A DNA stretch of 42,331 nucleotides from Mesostigma viride. Taxonomy: Eukaryota; Streptophyta; Mesostigmatophyceae; Mesostigmatales; Mesostigmataceae. Location: assembly GCA_009746045.1 (NCBI GenBank), contig RPFO01000325.1:1-42331 (forward strand), in the 5' to 3' direction. The notes below the pieces were generated by a model. It saw nothing but the letters and a program-made list of their open reading frames with translations. It searched no databases and was not told the origin of the DNA. Below, piece after piece: positions 1 through 9,482 of the stretch (its first letter is position 1; every line of letters starts with the position of its first letter). The translations under genes and the position numbers were made by a program.

Positions 1-84
1 TGGGTGTACTTCTCCTCCCGGCTGGACGAAACAATCCCTCTCCTTGAGCCAGTTCGTGGCCGCGGTGCCTCTCCACGGACCCAT
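1..84 (-). CDS. possible 5' end of a gene leaving the window
   Basis: An ATG at 84..82 on the minus strand opens 28 codons that run off the left edge without a stop (begins MGPWRGTAATNWLKERDC). It would be divergent from the gene at 142, with an AT-rich stretch between. The plus strand is also open here in one frame, so this may be chance. No family recognised. Confidence 0.25.
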   Translation of the reverse strand, partial: MGPWRGTAATNWLKERDCFVQPGGEVHP

Positions 85-124
85 GGTCGTCGTCCAGAGA
101 GAGGACTTTTTCTTCTCGCGAGGC

Positions 125-134
125 GAATATATAC
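125..134 (+). promoter_or_regulatory. TATA-like box before the adenosyltransferase
   Basis: The AT-rich run gaatatatac lies 8 bp upstream of the ATG at 142 in otherwise GC-rich DNA. Similar boxes precede many starts in this window, and the position supports 142 as the start of the adenosyltransferase. Function is inferred from position only. Confidence 0.5.
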
Positions 135-141
135 CCTCCCA

Positions 142-716
142 ATGCGATCTACACCGACACGGCGATCTGGGGAAGACCCGACTCTTCACGGGCGACGTCG
201 TCGACAAGTTCGACTCGTACGTGGAGGCTGTCGGCGATGTGGAGAACTGAACTCGGCCATCGATTGGCAGGGTGTTTTTGTAGGAATCAGCGGATCAAGC
301 AGGAGATCCTGCCGTTCCTACAGAACGGCTCCTTGACGTCGGATCTGCCCTGTCGACTCCATCCGACGGCCAACCGCACCGGAACCGTTTTGATCGGAAG
401 GACAGTGCGTGAGGACGCTCGAGTCGTGGATCGACATGATGGACGAAGACCTGTCGCCGTTACGGAACTTCGTGCTCCCGGGCGGGGACGGGGAGGCGAA
501 CTCGTGCTTGCACCTGGCCCCGCTCCGTGTGCCGCCGCGCCGAACGATTCCGTGGCGTTCCTCGCCTCGACGCACGAGGGGCCGCGTCGACGCGTCCGTC
601 CTGTCGTTCATGAACCATGTCCGACCTGCTGTTCGTGTGCGCGAGGATGGAGGCCGACGCGTCGGAAGTGCGTTACAAAAGGGGAAGCGAACAAGTTATT
701 TTCAACCATAGTCTGA
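142..716 (+). CDS. PduO/MMAB-type ATP:cob(I)alamin adenosyltransferase, multiply frameshifted
   Basis: This family transfers the adenosyl group of ATP to cob(I)alamin to make coenzyme B12. Family signatures appear in order but in different frames: HGDLGKTRLFTGD (about 155-193) matches the N-terminal nucleotide-binding signature; ELNSAI (244-261) matches the D-E-L-N-S segment; FVLPGGDGEANSCLH (about 466-512) matches the LPGG..a..lH segment; SDLLFVCARMEA (about 620-655) matches the C-terminal SDxLFVxAR helix. The implied length of about 190 residues suits the family. The reading frame changes at least five times, a higher density than elsewhere, so the gene is either decayed or lies in a poorly sequenced contig end. 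A TATA-like box sits 8 bp before the ATG at 142. The exact end (711 or 716) is uncertain. Family assignment is strong; functionality is doubtful. Confidence 0.78.
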
Positions 717-726
717 AGGGGACGAA

Positions 727-1448
727 ATGGCATCCGAAATCGAACCGGATAACGTTAAGGGTCCACGTCCCGGGCCGACTCGTAGCAGCCCTCCCCCGGG
801 CTGTAACAAGTTAGAGGGGCGAGAGGAGGAAGAGTGCGTCGTCCGAGAGAGACGTACGATTCGAGTGACAAAGGGAGCGGGGGGACTTCCGACCGGAGCG
901 CCTGTGGACCTCGAAAATCGAGCGCCTGGTGTTCGCGTGGGGCCAGAAGGCCGTCGCGTATCGCCAGATGCACGAGATGGCGTCGACCCGCGCCATGTTC
1001 TTCTACAATCTGCTGGCATTCCCACGATCGTCTTGTCGGCGACTGCGGGCACGCTCGCATTCAGCGGCAGAAAGTTTCCCAACGTGAACATGGATATGTG
1101 CGTGGGGGCCGCGAGCATGCTCGTGAGCGCCCTTTCCGGAATACAAAACTTTTTGCATTTCTCTCAAAAATCCGAGCAACACAAACAAATGGTCCACAAA
1201 TTCGCGGCGTTCTACCACACCGTGGACGCCGAGTTGACGAAACACAGGAAGCACCGCATGAACCCGTTCGACTTCTGCAGGTGTTGCGACTCGATCTAGA
1301 CCGGCTCGTGTCCGACGGGCCGACCTTCCCGCCGAGCATCCGGAAAAAACACGAGAAGACACTCGAAGTGCGGAGGTGTCGGCGCAACTCGGATGAGACG
1401 GAGATCATCATCAGCGTGAAGGAGGAGGAGCGGATGGCGATTGTTTAA
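727..1448 (+). CDS. SLATT-like two-helix membrane protein, frameshifted
   Basis: The pieces read, in order: a variable N-terminus from the ATG at 727; RLVFAWGQKAVAYRQMHE (about 923-976); a first hydrophobic helix ending TIVLSATAGTLAF (about 1024-1062); a second helix MCVGAASMLVSALSGIQNF; the segment QKSEQHKQMVHKFAAFYH; and a C-terminal LQVLRLDLDRLVS piece running to the stop at 1448. This order (W..KA..Y..MH, two membrane helices, then E..H......F) matches small NCLDV membrane proteins related to SLATT domains, which in bacteria are predicted membrane effectors of nucleotide-sensing systems. At least two frame changes are needed: near 1019 in a run of C, and near 1275. The role in the virus is unknown. 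Confidence 0.65.
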
Positions 1449-1485
1449 AATTGTAGAAGTACTTATTGTACGGAGCGCGGACGAC

Positions 1486-1671
1486 ATGCGCGGTCTCTCG
1501 GTGATCGTTTATTTCTTCGTCACCTACGTGTTGCTGGTCTTCCGGCCGCGGTGTATGTTCCAGGAGAACGGACGCCCGCTGCCCTTCGGAATCGGGACCA
1601 ATCAGACGCTGTTGCCCTTTTGGATCGTCGCCCTCCTAGCGGCGCTTTACACTCGCTTGCTCGCGGAATAA
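1486..1671 (+). CDS. small two-helix membrane protein
   Basis: A 61-residue protein with two hydrophobic segments (residues about 4-20 and 42-58) separated by a short loop containing RPRCMFQENGRPLPFGIG. The arrangement helix, R-P-x-C-M-F, R.xFGIG, T-L-x-P-x-W, helix resembles a small membrane protein I recall from several NCLDV genomes, but I cannot name the family. An in-frame TTG at 1441 would lengthen it; the ATG at 1486 places the first membrane segment at the N-terminus. It stops 2 bp before the next gene, suggesting tight packing or co-transcription. Confidence 0.6.
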   Translation: MRGLSVIVYFFVTYVLLVFRPRCMFQENGRPLPFGIGTNQTLLPFWIVALLAALYTRLLAE

Positions 1672-1673
1672 GG

Positions 1674-1919
1674 ATGGACACTCTCGAACTGCCGTGTTTC
1701 GACCCGTCCAGCGAACTGGAGGAGGCGTACGTCGGAGACGATCTGCCGGACGCCTTTGAGAGTCACTACCGCGACGACCTGCTGAACCTGTACCTCGCCC
1801 TTCGCGAGATGGCGAGCGCGTCCGGTCTCCCCTTCTTCCGCGACGCGACGTTCTCCAAGTTTTGCGATTTCGTGAAGTCGACGAGCACGCGCGAGAATAT
1901 TCCTCCCCCTCTTTACTAG
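1674..1919 (+). CDS. small acidic hypothetical protein
   Basis: An 81-residue protein beginning MDTLELPCFDPSSELEEAY, rich in Asp, Glu and Leu, without membrane segment or cysteine motif. It starts 2 bp after the preceding stop and ends 5 bp before the next start, in a run of same-strand genes. Family not recognised. The tight spacing on both sides and normal composition are the main support. Confidence 0.6.
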   Translation: MDTLELPCFDPSSELEEAYVGDDLPDAFESHYRDDLLNLYLALREMASASGLPFFRDATFSKFCDFVKSTSTRENIPPPLY

Positions 1920-1924
1920 AAAGG

Positions 1925-2724
1925 ATGGACTCTCTCGTCCGAGGGCGTTTCGGGAACCCGCGCAACGTGATCACGCTCAATCGCGTCCCTCCGATCTTGA
2001 ACCCGCTCATCAACGAACAGCCGCCGGCCGTGCTGTCTCCCGTCGACGAGGTCATCGTAACGCCCGTGGGCCCCTCTCTCCTGGTCATCCCCCGCTCTAT
2101 CATGGAACAGCACGAGGTCGTCCACGTGGTCGGGAACAGCATCACGTATTGTCCCTACACGGGATGCGCGGCCGCGTACCCGCTCCCGTACAGCACCACC
2201 GGGCTGGTGTACAACAGCAACGTCCTCTTGTACGACCACACGGACGGGTCGCTCCTCTGCCAGCTCCTGGGGATGTACGTGAAGGGTCCGAAGCGCGGGG
2301 TGATGATCCCGAGGACGCCGGCGATCGTGTGTCCGTACACGGCGGTGACGTCCCTCTCCCGCCCCGAGACGACCTTCGGGGACTTGAGGGGGTACGGGGC
2401 GAACGTGTCCTACGTCCACGGGTCTCCGACGGACGGGGGATACGATTGGACGGACAAGTACGCGGATACAGGGATTCGAGAGACGTCAAGTTCCCGGTCG
2501 CCGCGCCGTTCCGTCCTAGTGGCCGCGTGCATCCCAAGGATCTGGGATACGTGGACCTGTGGGACGACTCAAAGGAGTTCGTGCCCGGCCGGCCGGCGTC
2601 GTTCGGCGACATGACGGCGCTCTTGTCTCAGCGCCACTTCCCGGTTTCGATGTTCGCGTTCGCCCACTCGGCGTTCGAGCGCGAGTTGCGGGAACTCGAC
2701 CCCCCGACGCGGTTCCCCATTTAA
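1925..2724 (+). CDS. hypothetical protein, one frameshift
   Basis: A protein of about 266 residues starting MDSLVRGRFGNPRNVITLN. The first part is rich in Pro, Val and aromatic residues (VIVTPVGPSLLVIPRS, YCPYTGCAAAYPLPY), suggesting a beta-rich fold, possibly a virion component; that is a guess. The frame changes near 2475-2485: the upstream frame continues out of register to 2614, while the downstream frame (DVKFPVAAPFRPSG to PPTRFPI) runs to the stop at 2724. A one-base loss explains it. No family recognised. Confidence 0.6.
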
Positions 2725-2741
2725 TCTGCGCGTACTTTATA

Positions 2742-4017
2742 ATGGGGAAGGAGCTCTTGATCTTCGCGATCATCACCATGGCCGTGCTGGCCATCGCGTA
2801 CTTGAGCGTGACCACCACCTCCACCGACGAGAAGGACGCCGACGAGAAGGACGAGAAGCCAGTCGCCGCCGCCGCCGCCCGCAGAGGAAGGGGACTCGCC
2901 GGCAATGAAGGAGTCGGAGGAGGCGGATCCCGTCGCGATGGTGGTCGTCAAGTTGCCGGAGGAGATGACGAACGAGGAGCTGGCCAAGGAGCGGGCGCGA
3001 CTGCTCGCTCTGAACAACGGGAACGAGAACGCCGAGGCCGTCAAGCGCATCCAGGCGTACATCGAGGCGCGCGAGATCGAGCAGAGCGCGTTTCCGACGG
3101 CGGCGGACATAGCGGGGGCGGACGGGGACCGTCAGACGGGGCTGGAGAAGGCCAGCGCGCAGACCCTGACGTTCCTCGAGAGGGCGTATCGCGAGACCTT
3201 GCGGTTCTCGCACGACACGCCCGCGTTGCGTCCGAGCGCGCGAGGCGTCAATCTCATCAAAGACCGGCTGCTGGAGTGCGTGGAGAAGACGCTCAACGAC
3301 GAGGAGACGCGTCTGCGCGCCGTCCGCGACGCCCTGACGAAAGACACGTCGGTGCGCAAGGCGGCTAACGATGCGCTCAACCGGTACAAGGAGCAGTGGC
3401 GACCCGCCTACGACACGTTCGAGGCCTATCTGGAAGGCGACCGAGCGCGCCGCGCGCCAAACGTCATGATCTCGTTCCTCATGAACATGGGCATACAAGG
3501 GGAGATCGCGAGCTACGTCGAGAACCCGTACTCGTTCGTGCGTCTCAACGTGGCGGGGAACACGCCCAAGGTGCTCGAATGGCTCTTGAGCGAGCGGTAT
3601 AAGCAGGACAACGCGGGGTCCAAGGCCCTGCGGCCCATCCTGGACGGCGACAGCAACGCCATGAAGAACAACCTCAAGAACGCTAGTCACAAGGCGATGG
3701 ACGAGGAGGCGGTCCGACTGCGCAAGAGCCACGACGAGCACAACGCCGCCGACATCAGCGGGAAGGCCGCCAAGAAGCTGCTGCTAGACGATTTCCTGCG
3801 CCAGAAACGGGCGGCCGAGGCCGCCTACGGCGACGCGATCGACGCCGAGCCGCGCGGCGTCATGTTCGACTTCCTGTGGACAACGCAGGAGATCTCCAAA
3901 ATGAGTGTAGACGACATTTCAAAATTGGTCGCGAATCCGGCCGAATGGGTGCAGCGGTCCGCGGACAACGCGAAACGCATGCGGACGTTTATTTTCACGA
4001 ACGAATATTTTCGTTGA
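2742..4017 (+). CDS. membrane-anchored helical protein, one frameshift
   Basis: Starts MGKELLIFAIITMAVLAIAY, a clear N-terminal membrane anchor (residues about 5-22), followed by an Asp/Glu/Lys-rich linker (about 2820-2870). Within a GCC-repeat tract near 2870 the frame changes; the remaining about 375 residues (from MKESEEADPVAM at 2905) form an Ala- and Arg-rich, mostly helical domain ending FTNEYFR. A TATAATG overlap marks the start. About 425 residues in total. One tethered end and a long soluble domain would fit a virion or inner-membrane protein, but no family is recognised. The shift in a simple repeat may be a sequencing slip. Confidence 0.65.
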
Positions 4018-4034
4018 TGTGTATAAATTAAGAA

Positions 4035-4247
4035 ATGAATGACCTTTACGCAATCTTGCTGACTCTCGTGGGAGTGATGGTGATATGGTTCGGGACGTCC
4101 ATGATCCCCAAGAACCCCAAACAATCCTCTACATTGCAAAATCTTCCCAGCCGCGTGTTCATTGCGGGGGGCATGCTCGCGTGCATCCCGGGCGCCATCG
4201 CGGCCTTCCGTTTCGCACGGGAACGGATGGCTAGTTCCAAAACGTGA
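4035..4247 (+). CDS. small two-helix membrane protein
   Basis: A 70-residue protein with hydrophobic segments at about residues 4-22 (AILLTLVGVMVIWFG) and 42-58 (VFIAGGMLACIPGAIAAF) and a basic C-terminus. The start follows the AT-rich sequence gtgtataaatta by 4 bp, a good promoter-like context. It lies between the anchored protein at 2742 and the convergent YqaJ gene, whose stop is 6 bp away. Family not recognised. Confidence 0.65.
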   Translation: MNDLYAILLTLVGVMVIWFGTSMIPKNPKQSSTLQNLPSRVFIAGGMLACIPGAIAAFRFARERMASSKT

Positions 4248-4253
4248 AGTTCG

Positions 4254-5114
4254 CTAGAGATGTGACTTCTTCCACCTCCTTCTCCTTTTTCTCGACGACC
4301 GGGGCAGGCAGAGCCCGCGGGGTTTGTCGATAAACGGGAACGGCTCCTCCTGTTTCGGTCCGATGTCGAGGTCGACCTCCACTCCCGCCCGTCGAGTCCT
4401 CTTGCCGCTCCCCCGCGACGAAGCCGTCGACCGATCCGAGTCCGACCCGGACCCCGATCCGGCGAACGCGCCCGTCTTGTCCAGGTACTCGAGCCCGCCC
4501 TTGGCGTCGATCTCGACCCAGTCGTTGCGGAACTTTTGCATGACCGGGAAGTAGCGCCGAAACCAGCCTCGATCCCGTTTCATCTCCAAGATGTCGAGCA
4601 CCTGCTCGCTCCACGTCGTCGGCGGCGAGTACTGCACGAAATGGGCCACCTCCAGGTTCAGGATCTCCAATAGCACCTGCACTTGGGGGACGTAGTACTT
4701 CGGACACTCGTGCGTGATCTTGCGGCGGAGGGGACACTTGATCTCGATCAGGATGCCGTCCGTGGTCACTCGGTCCGGGCTCCCTCCCAGCCAGGGATGC
4801 AGCGGATGCGCGATCAGGCCGAACTCGAGACACGTTTTCCCCGTCACCTTTTCGTACTCGCGCGCGGCGACGTCCTCGTTGTCGTTGCCCCATTTCGTGG
4901 CGGCGTTGCCCGCGAAGGCGTAGCGCGAGTCCCCGAGTTTCTTGCGCAACAGTTTCTCGCGACTCTGGTACGGATTGCAACCGATGGCGGCCGCCAGGTC
5001 GGACGCGGTCAGCATCTTGTCGCGGATGGCGAACCATTCCGGACTGCGCTGGGGCGGCGTCCGGATCTTGAGCAGTTCCAGGACCGCCGGGTGGACGTAG
5101 GTGTTTTTCTCCAT
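4254..5114 (-). CDS. YqaJ-like viral recombinase/exonuclease
   Basis: A 286-residue intact protein with the features of the YqaJ (lambda exonuclease-like, PD-(D/E)XK) family: QRSPEWFAIRDKMLTASDL (residues 22-40), GSPDRVTTDGILIEIKCP (111-128) carrying the catalytic Asp114, Glu124 and Lys126, and the YVPQVQVLLEI helix (141-151) supplying the Gln motif. Such enzymes resect double-stranded DNA 5' to 3' and work with a single-strand annealing protein in recombination and concatemer processing. The last 60 residues are low-complexity Ser/Asp and end in a strongly basic stretch (RSSRKRRRRWKKSHL) that could be a nuclear or DNA-contact tail. It precedes the resolvase on the same strand only after a 55-bp gap in the opposite order of transcription, so both belong to a minus-strand recombination pair. 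Confidence 0.92.
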   Translation of the reverse strand: MEKNTYVHPAVLELLKIRTPPQRSPEWFAIRDKMLTASDLAAAIGCNPYQSREKLLRKKLGDSRYAFAGNAATKWGNDNEDVAAREYEKVTGKTCLEFGLIAHPLHPWLGGSPDRVTTDGILIEIKCPLRRKITHECPKYYVPQVQVLLEILNLEVAHFVQYSPPTTWSEQVLDILEMKRDRGWFRRYFPVMQKFRNDWVEIDAKGGLEYLDKTGAFAGSGSGSDSDRSTASSRGSGKRTRRAGVEVDLDIGPKQEEPFPFIDKPRGLCLPRSSRKRRRRWKKSHL

Positions 5115-5169
5115 CGAGAAAAGTGCTCGTTACCCGTCGGCAAAAAAGAGGACGGCCGTCAAACGCGCG

Positions 5170-5765
5170 TCAGAGGGTGACCTCCCTCGTCGCCGGTCGC
5201 TCCTCGACCAGTTTCGACAGGCCCTGCAGGAAGGCGTCGGCGGCGTCGTCCTTCTTGTGGAGGGAGTGGAAGTACTTGACGTGAACGGGGTACTGCTCCA
5301 GGATCTTGGCGGTGTGCTCGATGGCGACCTTCTTGTTGTACCGGTACCGGTTCCTTATATTGCATTCGACCGGGGGGCCCGTGTAGACGTGCAGTTTCCG
5401 TGACGGCGATACGAACTCCACTTTCATCTTTGGGAACTCGTCCGTGTCGGTTGGACGGTAGAGCAGATGCGTCTCGAAGAAGGACTGGATGACGTGGCTG
5501 ATCACTTCATCTTGACGTTGGTCTTGGTCTGCCGCTCGATGAGGACCTTATCCGCGACGCAGAACGACCCGATGCGACGGAACAGTTCGGCGGGCAGTTT
5601 CTTGCACGCCTCTTCGAGCGACGCCGCGTCGAGATCGATGACTTCCCAGTTCAAGATCTCGAAGCGGGCGTTTCCGGCGTACTCGTTGGGCGGCCCTTCG
5701 CAGTGTTGCAGGGTGCAGTAGGCTAGGTTGGTGATGCCGACGTCGAAACTCAGGTAGATCGTCAT
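5170..5765 (-). CDS. RuvC-like (poxvirus A22-type) Holliday junction resolvase, one frameshift
   Basis: The first piece (5502-5765) starts MTIYLSFDVGITNLAY, with the first catalytic Asp at residue 8, and carries VLIERQ with the conserved Glu at 77. The second piece (to 5170) has the C-terminal HKKDDAADAFLQG segment with the last catalytic Asp residues. Total about 198 residues, normal for NCLDV resolvases that cut branched DNA before packaging. The two pieces meet at 5502-5505, where the sequence AAGTGATC on the coding strand could have lost one G. All four acidic positions are accounted for, so a sequencing indel is likelier than a real defect. It shares a 36-bp divergent promoter region with the gene at 5802. 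Confidence 0.88.
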
Positions 5766-5801
5766 ATCGGACGTTATTTTCCGATACTACGATATATAAG
5801 A
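5766..5801. promoter_or_regulatory. divergent promoter region between resolvase and 5802 gene
   Basis: Thirty-six base pairs separate two divergent starts. The stretch contains gatatataag (5791-5800) 1 bp before the plus-strand ATG and, read on the other strand, GTAGTATCGG followed by AAAATAACG before the minus-strand ATG. The AT-rich boxes sit in an otherwise GC-rich sequence, as expected for a compact two-way promoter. Confidence 0.55.
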
Positions 5802-6317
5802 ATGATCCCGGTGAACGTGCCTCCCAACGCCTTTTCGTACGCGGACTTTGTGGGCGGGTCGTCGGTCGCGGTGGGCCGGACGACGGACATACAAGTTGCG
5901 GACGGGGCGTTCCCGGTGTACCGCACGTTCCTGTCGGCCCCGAACCTGGAGGAGGTCCGGAACCGCCTGCGATACTCGCTCAAGATTTCGGTCCCCATCG
6001 AGACGCTCGTGCAGAAGGCGCGCATGGTGTACGAATCCCGACGCGACATCCGCTTGCTCGAGCGGCGGTCGGTGACGCGCGGCAGCTGCGACGACCGGTG
6101 GGATCTGCTCGACGAGCTGAACCGCGACCTGGTGGCGAAGATGAGCCGCGAGCGGGAACTCTATTGCAACTCGGACCTGTTCCGCCGACTCGCGAGCGTC
6201 GCGCTGGGCGAGGCCAATTTGAGCAGCTTCGTCAACCCGCTGCAGGAGTACACGGTCGAGTCCCTCCGCAACAACAAGAACAACCCCATCATCATCGACA
6301 ACATCATGGACCCGTGA
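5802..6317 (+). CDS. hypothetical protein
   Basis: An intact 171-residue protein starting MIPVNVPPNAFSYADFVGG. The N-terminal third looks beta-rich; the remainder is helical and charged (EEVRNRLRYSLKI, DELNRDLVAKMSRERELY) and ends in the Asn-rich NNKNNPIIIDNIMDP. No membrane segment or metal-binding motif. The strong TATA-like sequence gatatataag lies directly before its ATG. Family not recognised. Confidence 0.7.
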   Translation: MIPVNVPPNAFSYADFVGGSSVAVGRTTDIQVADGAFPVYRTFLSAPNLEEVRNRLRYSLKISVPIETLVQKARMVYESRRDIRLLERRSVTRGSCDDRWDLLDELNRDLVAKMSRERELYCNSDLFRRLASVALGEANLSSFVNPLQEYTVESLRNNKNNPIIIDNIMDP

Positions 6318-6348
6318 AGAATCAATTATCGTCGCTTGTGTTAGTATA

Positions 6349-8103
6349 ATGTCACGATGCACCAAGAAGACGTTACAGGGGAGACAATGCCTCCACGCTG
6401 CGGTCGGAAGGGGCAAGACTTGCGCCACGCACCTGGCCTGTTCCGCAAGACGGAGGGGCGTGCACGTGGCGAGACAGGGGGGAGGGGGCGCGTGGAATGG
6501 ACCGCCTCTCCCGCCCGGCGTGTGGGACTCCCTGCCCACGGACGTCGTCCGGATATCGCGAAAAGGTCGGGTCAGTTCCTGATCGACCCGCGCGCGATGA
6601 AGGCCGGACTCAGCGGGCTCCGGAAGATCAAAGAGGAACAGGCAAAGCCGTCGATCGAGGAACGCCGTAAGTTACCCTGGTCGAACAGAACCGCGGAACA
6701 AACCAAGCGGTACTCGGAACTTAACGATCAACTTAAGAAGATCAGTCCGTACTGGGATATGCTGGGTGACAAGCAGAAACTGCTCGGCAGGAACCGGATG
6801 CTGCAAGACAAGATCGATGGAAGGCTGTTCATGGGGCGAAAGAGGGACCCGGGGGACAAGAAGACGTGGTTCAACCCGAAGACGCAGCGGTTCGAAGAGC
6901 CCGACCCGCGCGTCGAGTTCTTCGAACGCCGCACCGCCGGACTGGACGCGTCCGAGTTTCCCACCAAGGAACAATTCGACAAAGAGTTCGCACAGTACTG
7001 GAGGACTTGAAAAAGGGAGACCGCGACCTCTTGGACGAACCCCGCCGTCGTGGCGCCCATTTCGACCGCCGGCCGTCCAAGGACATCCGCACGCGAGTGG
7101 ATCACACCCTCCCGACCCTCGACGATCTAGACATTCCCATGAAGAACGTCGTGAAGGAACTCGAGCTGCGTCTCGGCAAGAAGCGCAACCAGCTCATGAA
7201 GGACGGGAAGCTGGACCTCACGGACGCAGACGTCGACACGATCGCGCAGGTGCTCAACAAGCACGTGTTCGGGGGCGGGTTGCCCATGGACGACACCGTG
7301 GTCCAATTTGATACACCCGATATCGTGCAGCCTCTCGGGGGGAATACCTCGGCGTGACACTCGATGGTGGGAAGTACATGGGGCTGAACAAGAGCGCTTT
7401 CGAGGACGCTCTGGGTCGCTCCCATTACCAAGACAGCAGGAAGCCGGAGTCGCAGATGGAACTGATCGCGCGGGTCTTGGCGCACGAGATGGTGCACTCC
7501 ACTCTGGACCGCAACGCGGTGGACAAGCGAGGCGAACGCGTCAACGAGGTGAAGTACGACTATCACGGACCGGTTTTCGAGAAGTTGAACCAGTTGTATC
7601 TCGGGACCTTAAATTCGCGAGTGGATGGCATGAGCGATACCGACTTGACTCGGGAGCAGAGAGAGGCGGCGCGGGTCAAAGACCGCATGACCATCAAATG
7701 GGACCCCCGAAACAAGGGCGGACAGACATCGAGAGAGTACTACAGGCGGGTTGAGATGGGAGAGGCGGCGAAGGATGCGACCTTGCCATTAAAAGAAGCG
7801 GGCGAAAGGTCCAGAGCGAGGAGGGAAGAGCGCGAGAAGAATCGTCCGGCGGAGACGTACGAAGAGCGGTACGGCGACGAGTGGTGGTACGGCATGGCCA
7901 AGGACAGGTTCGACAATATGGAGTACAAGGGGACGGACGGATACCACGACGCCGTGGACAAGTCGGACGACGAAGCGGAGGAATGGCACGACGCGCCCGC
8001 CGGTCAGCGAAGGGTCCATCGGGCGCGTTCCATGGGGCTTCAAAAAAAACGCCGCCCCGTACGAGAACCATCCCGATGGCATCGAACAACGGTAAGTTCA
8101 TGA
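6349..8103 (+). CDS. SprT-like zinc metalloprotease with N-terminal Cys/His motif (paralog 1), frameshifted
   Basis: The N-terminus (MSRCTKKTLQGRQCLHAAVG, then KTCATH) is a short Cys/His zinc-binding motif of the C-x(3)-T-x(2)-G-x(2)-C type. Downstream pieces are open at about 6560-7010, 6866-7357 and 7354-8103. The catalytic site LAHEMVHST (about 7479-7505) has the HExxH zinc motif, and YDYHGPVFEKL (about 7558-7590) offers the third His. Residues throughout align with the proteases at 38898-40612 and 37217-38820, which confirms that the pieces are one gene of about 580 residues. Frame changes lie near 6560 (AAAAGG), 7005 and 7335 (a run of six G). The last codons are ambiguous: another frame would stop at 8095. 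It overlaps the start of the next gene. Substrate unknown; family members cleave DNA-bound proteins. Confidence 0.75.
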
Positions 8104-8847
8104 ACGTCTCGGTCGGCGCTCCCATCATCCTCTCCGAGGAGGAACACGCGCGGTTCCAGGCGACCGGCGTGATGCCCGATCGCGGCGAGGAGTCCGCGCC
8201 GCCCCCGCCCGTCGCGGCGGAAGAGCCCGTCCCCTCGTCCGAAGAATCCAAGCGTCTGGTCATCGAACCCGACCTGACTCTGCCCGTCTCCTCCGCCCCG
8301 TCCAAGTCGGCCGCCGCCGCACGGCCGAGGAGCTCGAGGAGGGCGAGATCCCGCCGGTCCCCAGGCGGAAGGTCGAGGCGAAGGAGGACCCCGAGTCCAT
8401 CCACGTCAAGGGACAAAAGTTCGCGGTCGTCAGTGTGGTCGTGCCCCCGCGCTCGGACCACTTGGCGCTCAAACTCCGCGGGTCGTTCGACGACATGGCC
8501 GAGGCCGAGAAACACGCCGAGGAGATCATGAAGGCGGACCCCGACTTCGACATCTTCGTCGTGTCCATGTACAATTGGATCGTCCTCCCGCTGCCGGACG
8601 ACATCCGTGCCGGCGTCAAGCACCGATACACCGACGAGCGGCTCGACAGGATCATGGGGAAGTACCACGAGGACCGGCTCAAGTCGAAGGAGTTTAACCA
8701 GGACCGCATCCGGGCCAGCAAAGAGCCGGCGCCAAGGGCGAGGCAGGGCCCGTGCAGGAAGGCGCCGTACCGACCGAGATCGTGCTCGAGGGCGGGCAGC
8801 CGACGTTCGAGGTGGTCGAACACCTCCCGGACGCCGCGGCCGCGTAA
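8076..8847 (+). CDS. conserved NCLDV protein (DUF5832-like), two frameshifts
   Basis: Starts MASNNGKFMNVSVGAPIIL at 8076. After an Ala/Pro/Glu linker, the core (about 8435-8720) reads VPPRSDHLALKLRGSFDDM, then AEEIMKADPDFDIFVVSMY and NWIVLPLPDDI, followed by a charged helix. That pattern (lKlRGsF...EA..Ha..i...DP.FDifVv.MY.W..lP) matches a family found in many NCLDV genomes that I recall as DUF5832; the name is from memory and the function is unknown. Frame changes lie near 8310 and 8725, and the tail in the final frame ends VEHLPDAAAA at 8847. The core is intact. Confidence 0.7.
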
Positions 8848-8873
8848 TTTTTTCGTCTCCTATTTCGTATAGC

Positions 8874-9482
8874 ATGGATTCGCTCGTGGGATCTGTACAG
8901 ACGATCGGCAAGGTCGCGATGATCGGGTCGTCGGTCCTCGGGATCGTGGTCGGCACCGCGCTCCTGGCGGGGGGCACGGTGCTCTTCCTCCGGAGGAAGA
9001 AGTACGTCCAGGGCACCGCGCGCGTCACGCTCGTCCACAAGGCCGACGCGGCGGACAAGTCCGAGAACCCGAAGCTGAAGTGCGAGGAGGTCGTGAAGAC
9101 GGTCACGAGCAACAACAGCCGCACGAAGGGCACGTGGACCGGGGGGCAGTCCACGACCACCACGACGTCCTCCACGAGTACGATCAAGACGTGGAGGTGT
9201 CTCGTCGACGTCGTGTTCACGCACGAAGGGAAGGAGCACGGCGCCAAGATGTTCGTCGAGGGCGAGAAGCAGGCGAAGGCGGGAGACGAGGTGAAGGTCG
9301 AATGGGAGCCCGCGGATCCCGTCGGGACCCTCCGTCAATGCTGCGTGGGTCCCTTCGCGAAGTACCTCAGCCTCGGCATGGCCGGCGTGGGACTCGTGTT
9401 TTTGATAGGTAGCGTCGTGATGATCTTGTTGAGGAATAACAAGGCCGCGCAGACGTTCGGCGGCGTGCAGGCCTTATTCTAA
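8874..9482 (+). CDS. two-helix membrane protein, DUF3592-like
   Basis: An intact 202-residue protein. Hydrophobic segments at about residues 17-39 (AMIGSSVLGIVVGTALLAGG) and 162-184 (LGMAGVGLVFLIGSVVMILL) flank a soluble domain with a Thr/Ser-rich loop (GGQSTTTTTSSTSTIK) and a beta-rich part, VDVVFTHEGKEHGAKMFVEG, then GDEVKVEWEPADP. The plan (helix, domain with y.v.G..y...., G..v.V.y.P.nP, helix) is that of DUF3592 proteins; this is a pattern match only. The ATG follows tatttcgtatagc closely. Its stop overlaps the convergent gene's stop by 3 bp. Confidence 0.7.
   Translation: MDSLVGSVQTIGKVAMIGSSVLGIVVGTALLAGGTVLFLRRKKYVQGTARVTLVHKADAADKSENPKLKCEEVVKTVTSNNSRTKGTWTGGQSTTTTTSSTSTIKTWRCLVDVVFTHEGKEHGAKMFVEGEKQAKAGDEVKVEWEPADPVGTLRQCCVGPFAKYLSLGMAGVGLVFLIGSVVMILLRNNKAAQTFGGVQALF

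Noticed and set aside
5490-5520. Programmed frameshift in the resolvase
   Set aside because: No slippery heptamer plus downstream structure is evident; a lost G explains it more simply and similar slips are widespread.
7694-9247. Long minus-strand open frame opposite the SprT-like and DUF5832-like genes
   Set aside because: Antisense of recognised domains in GC-rich DNA; low-complexity Arg/Val/Leu translation; no start context.
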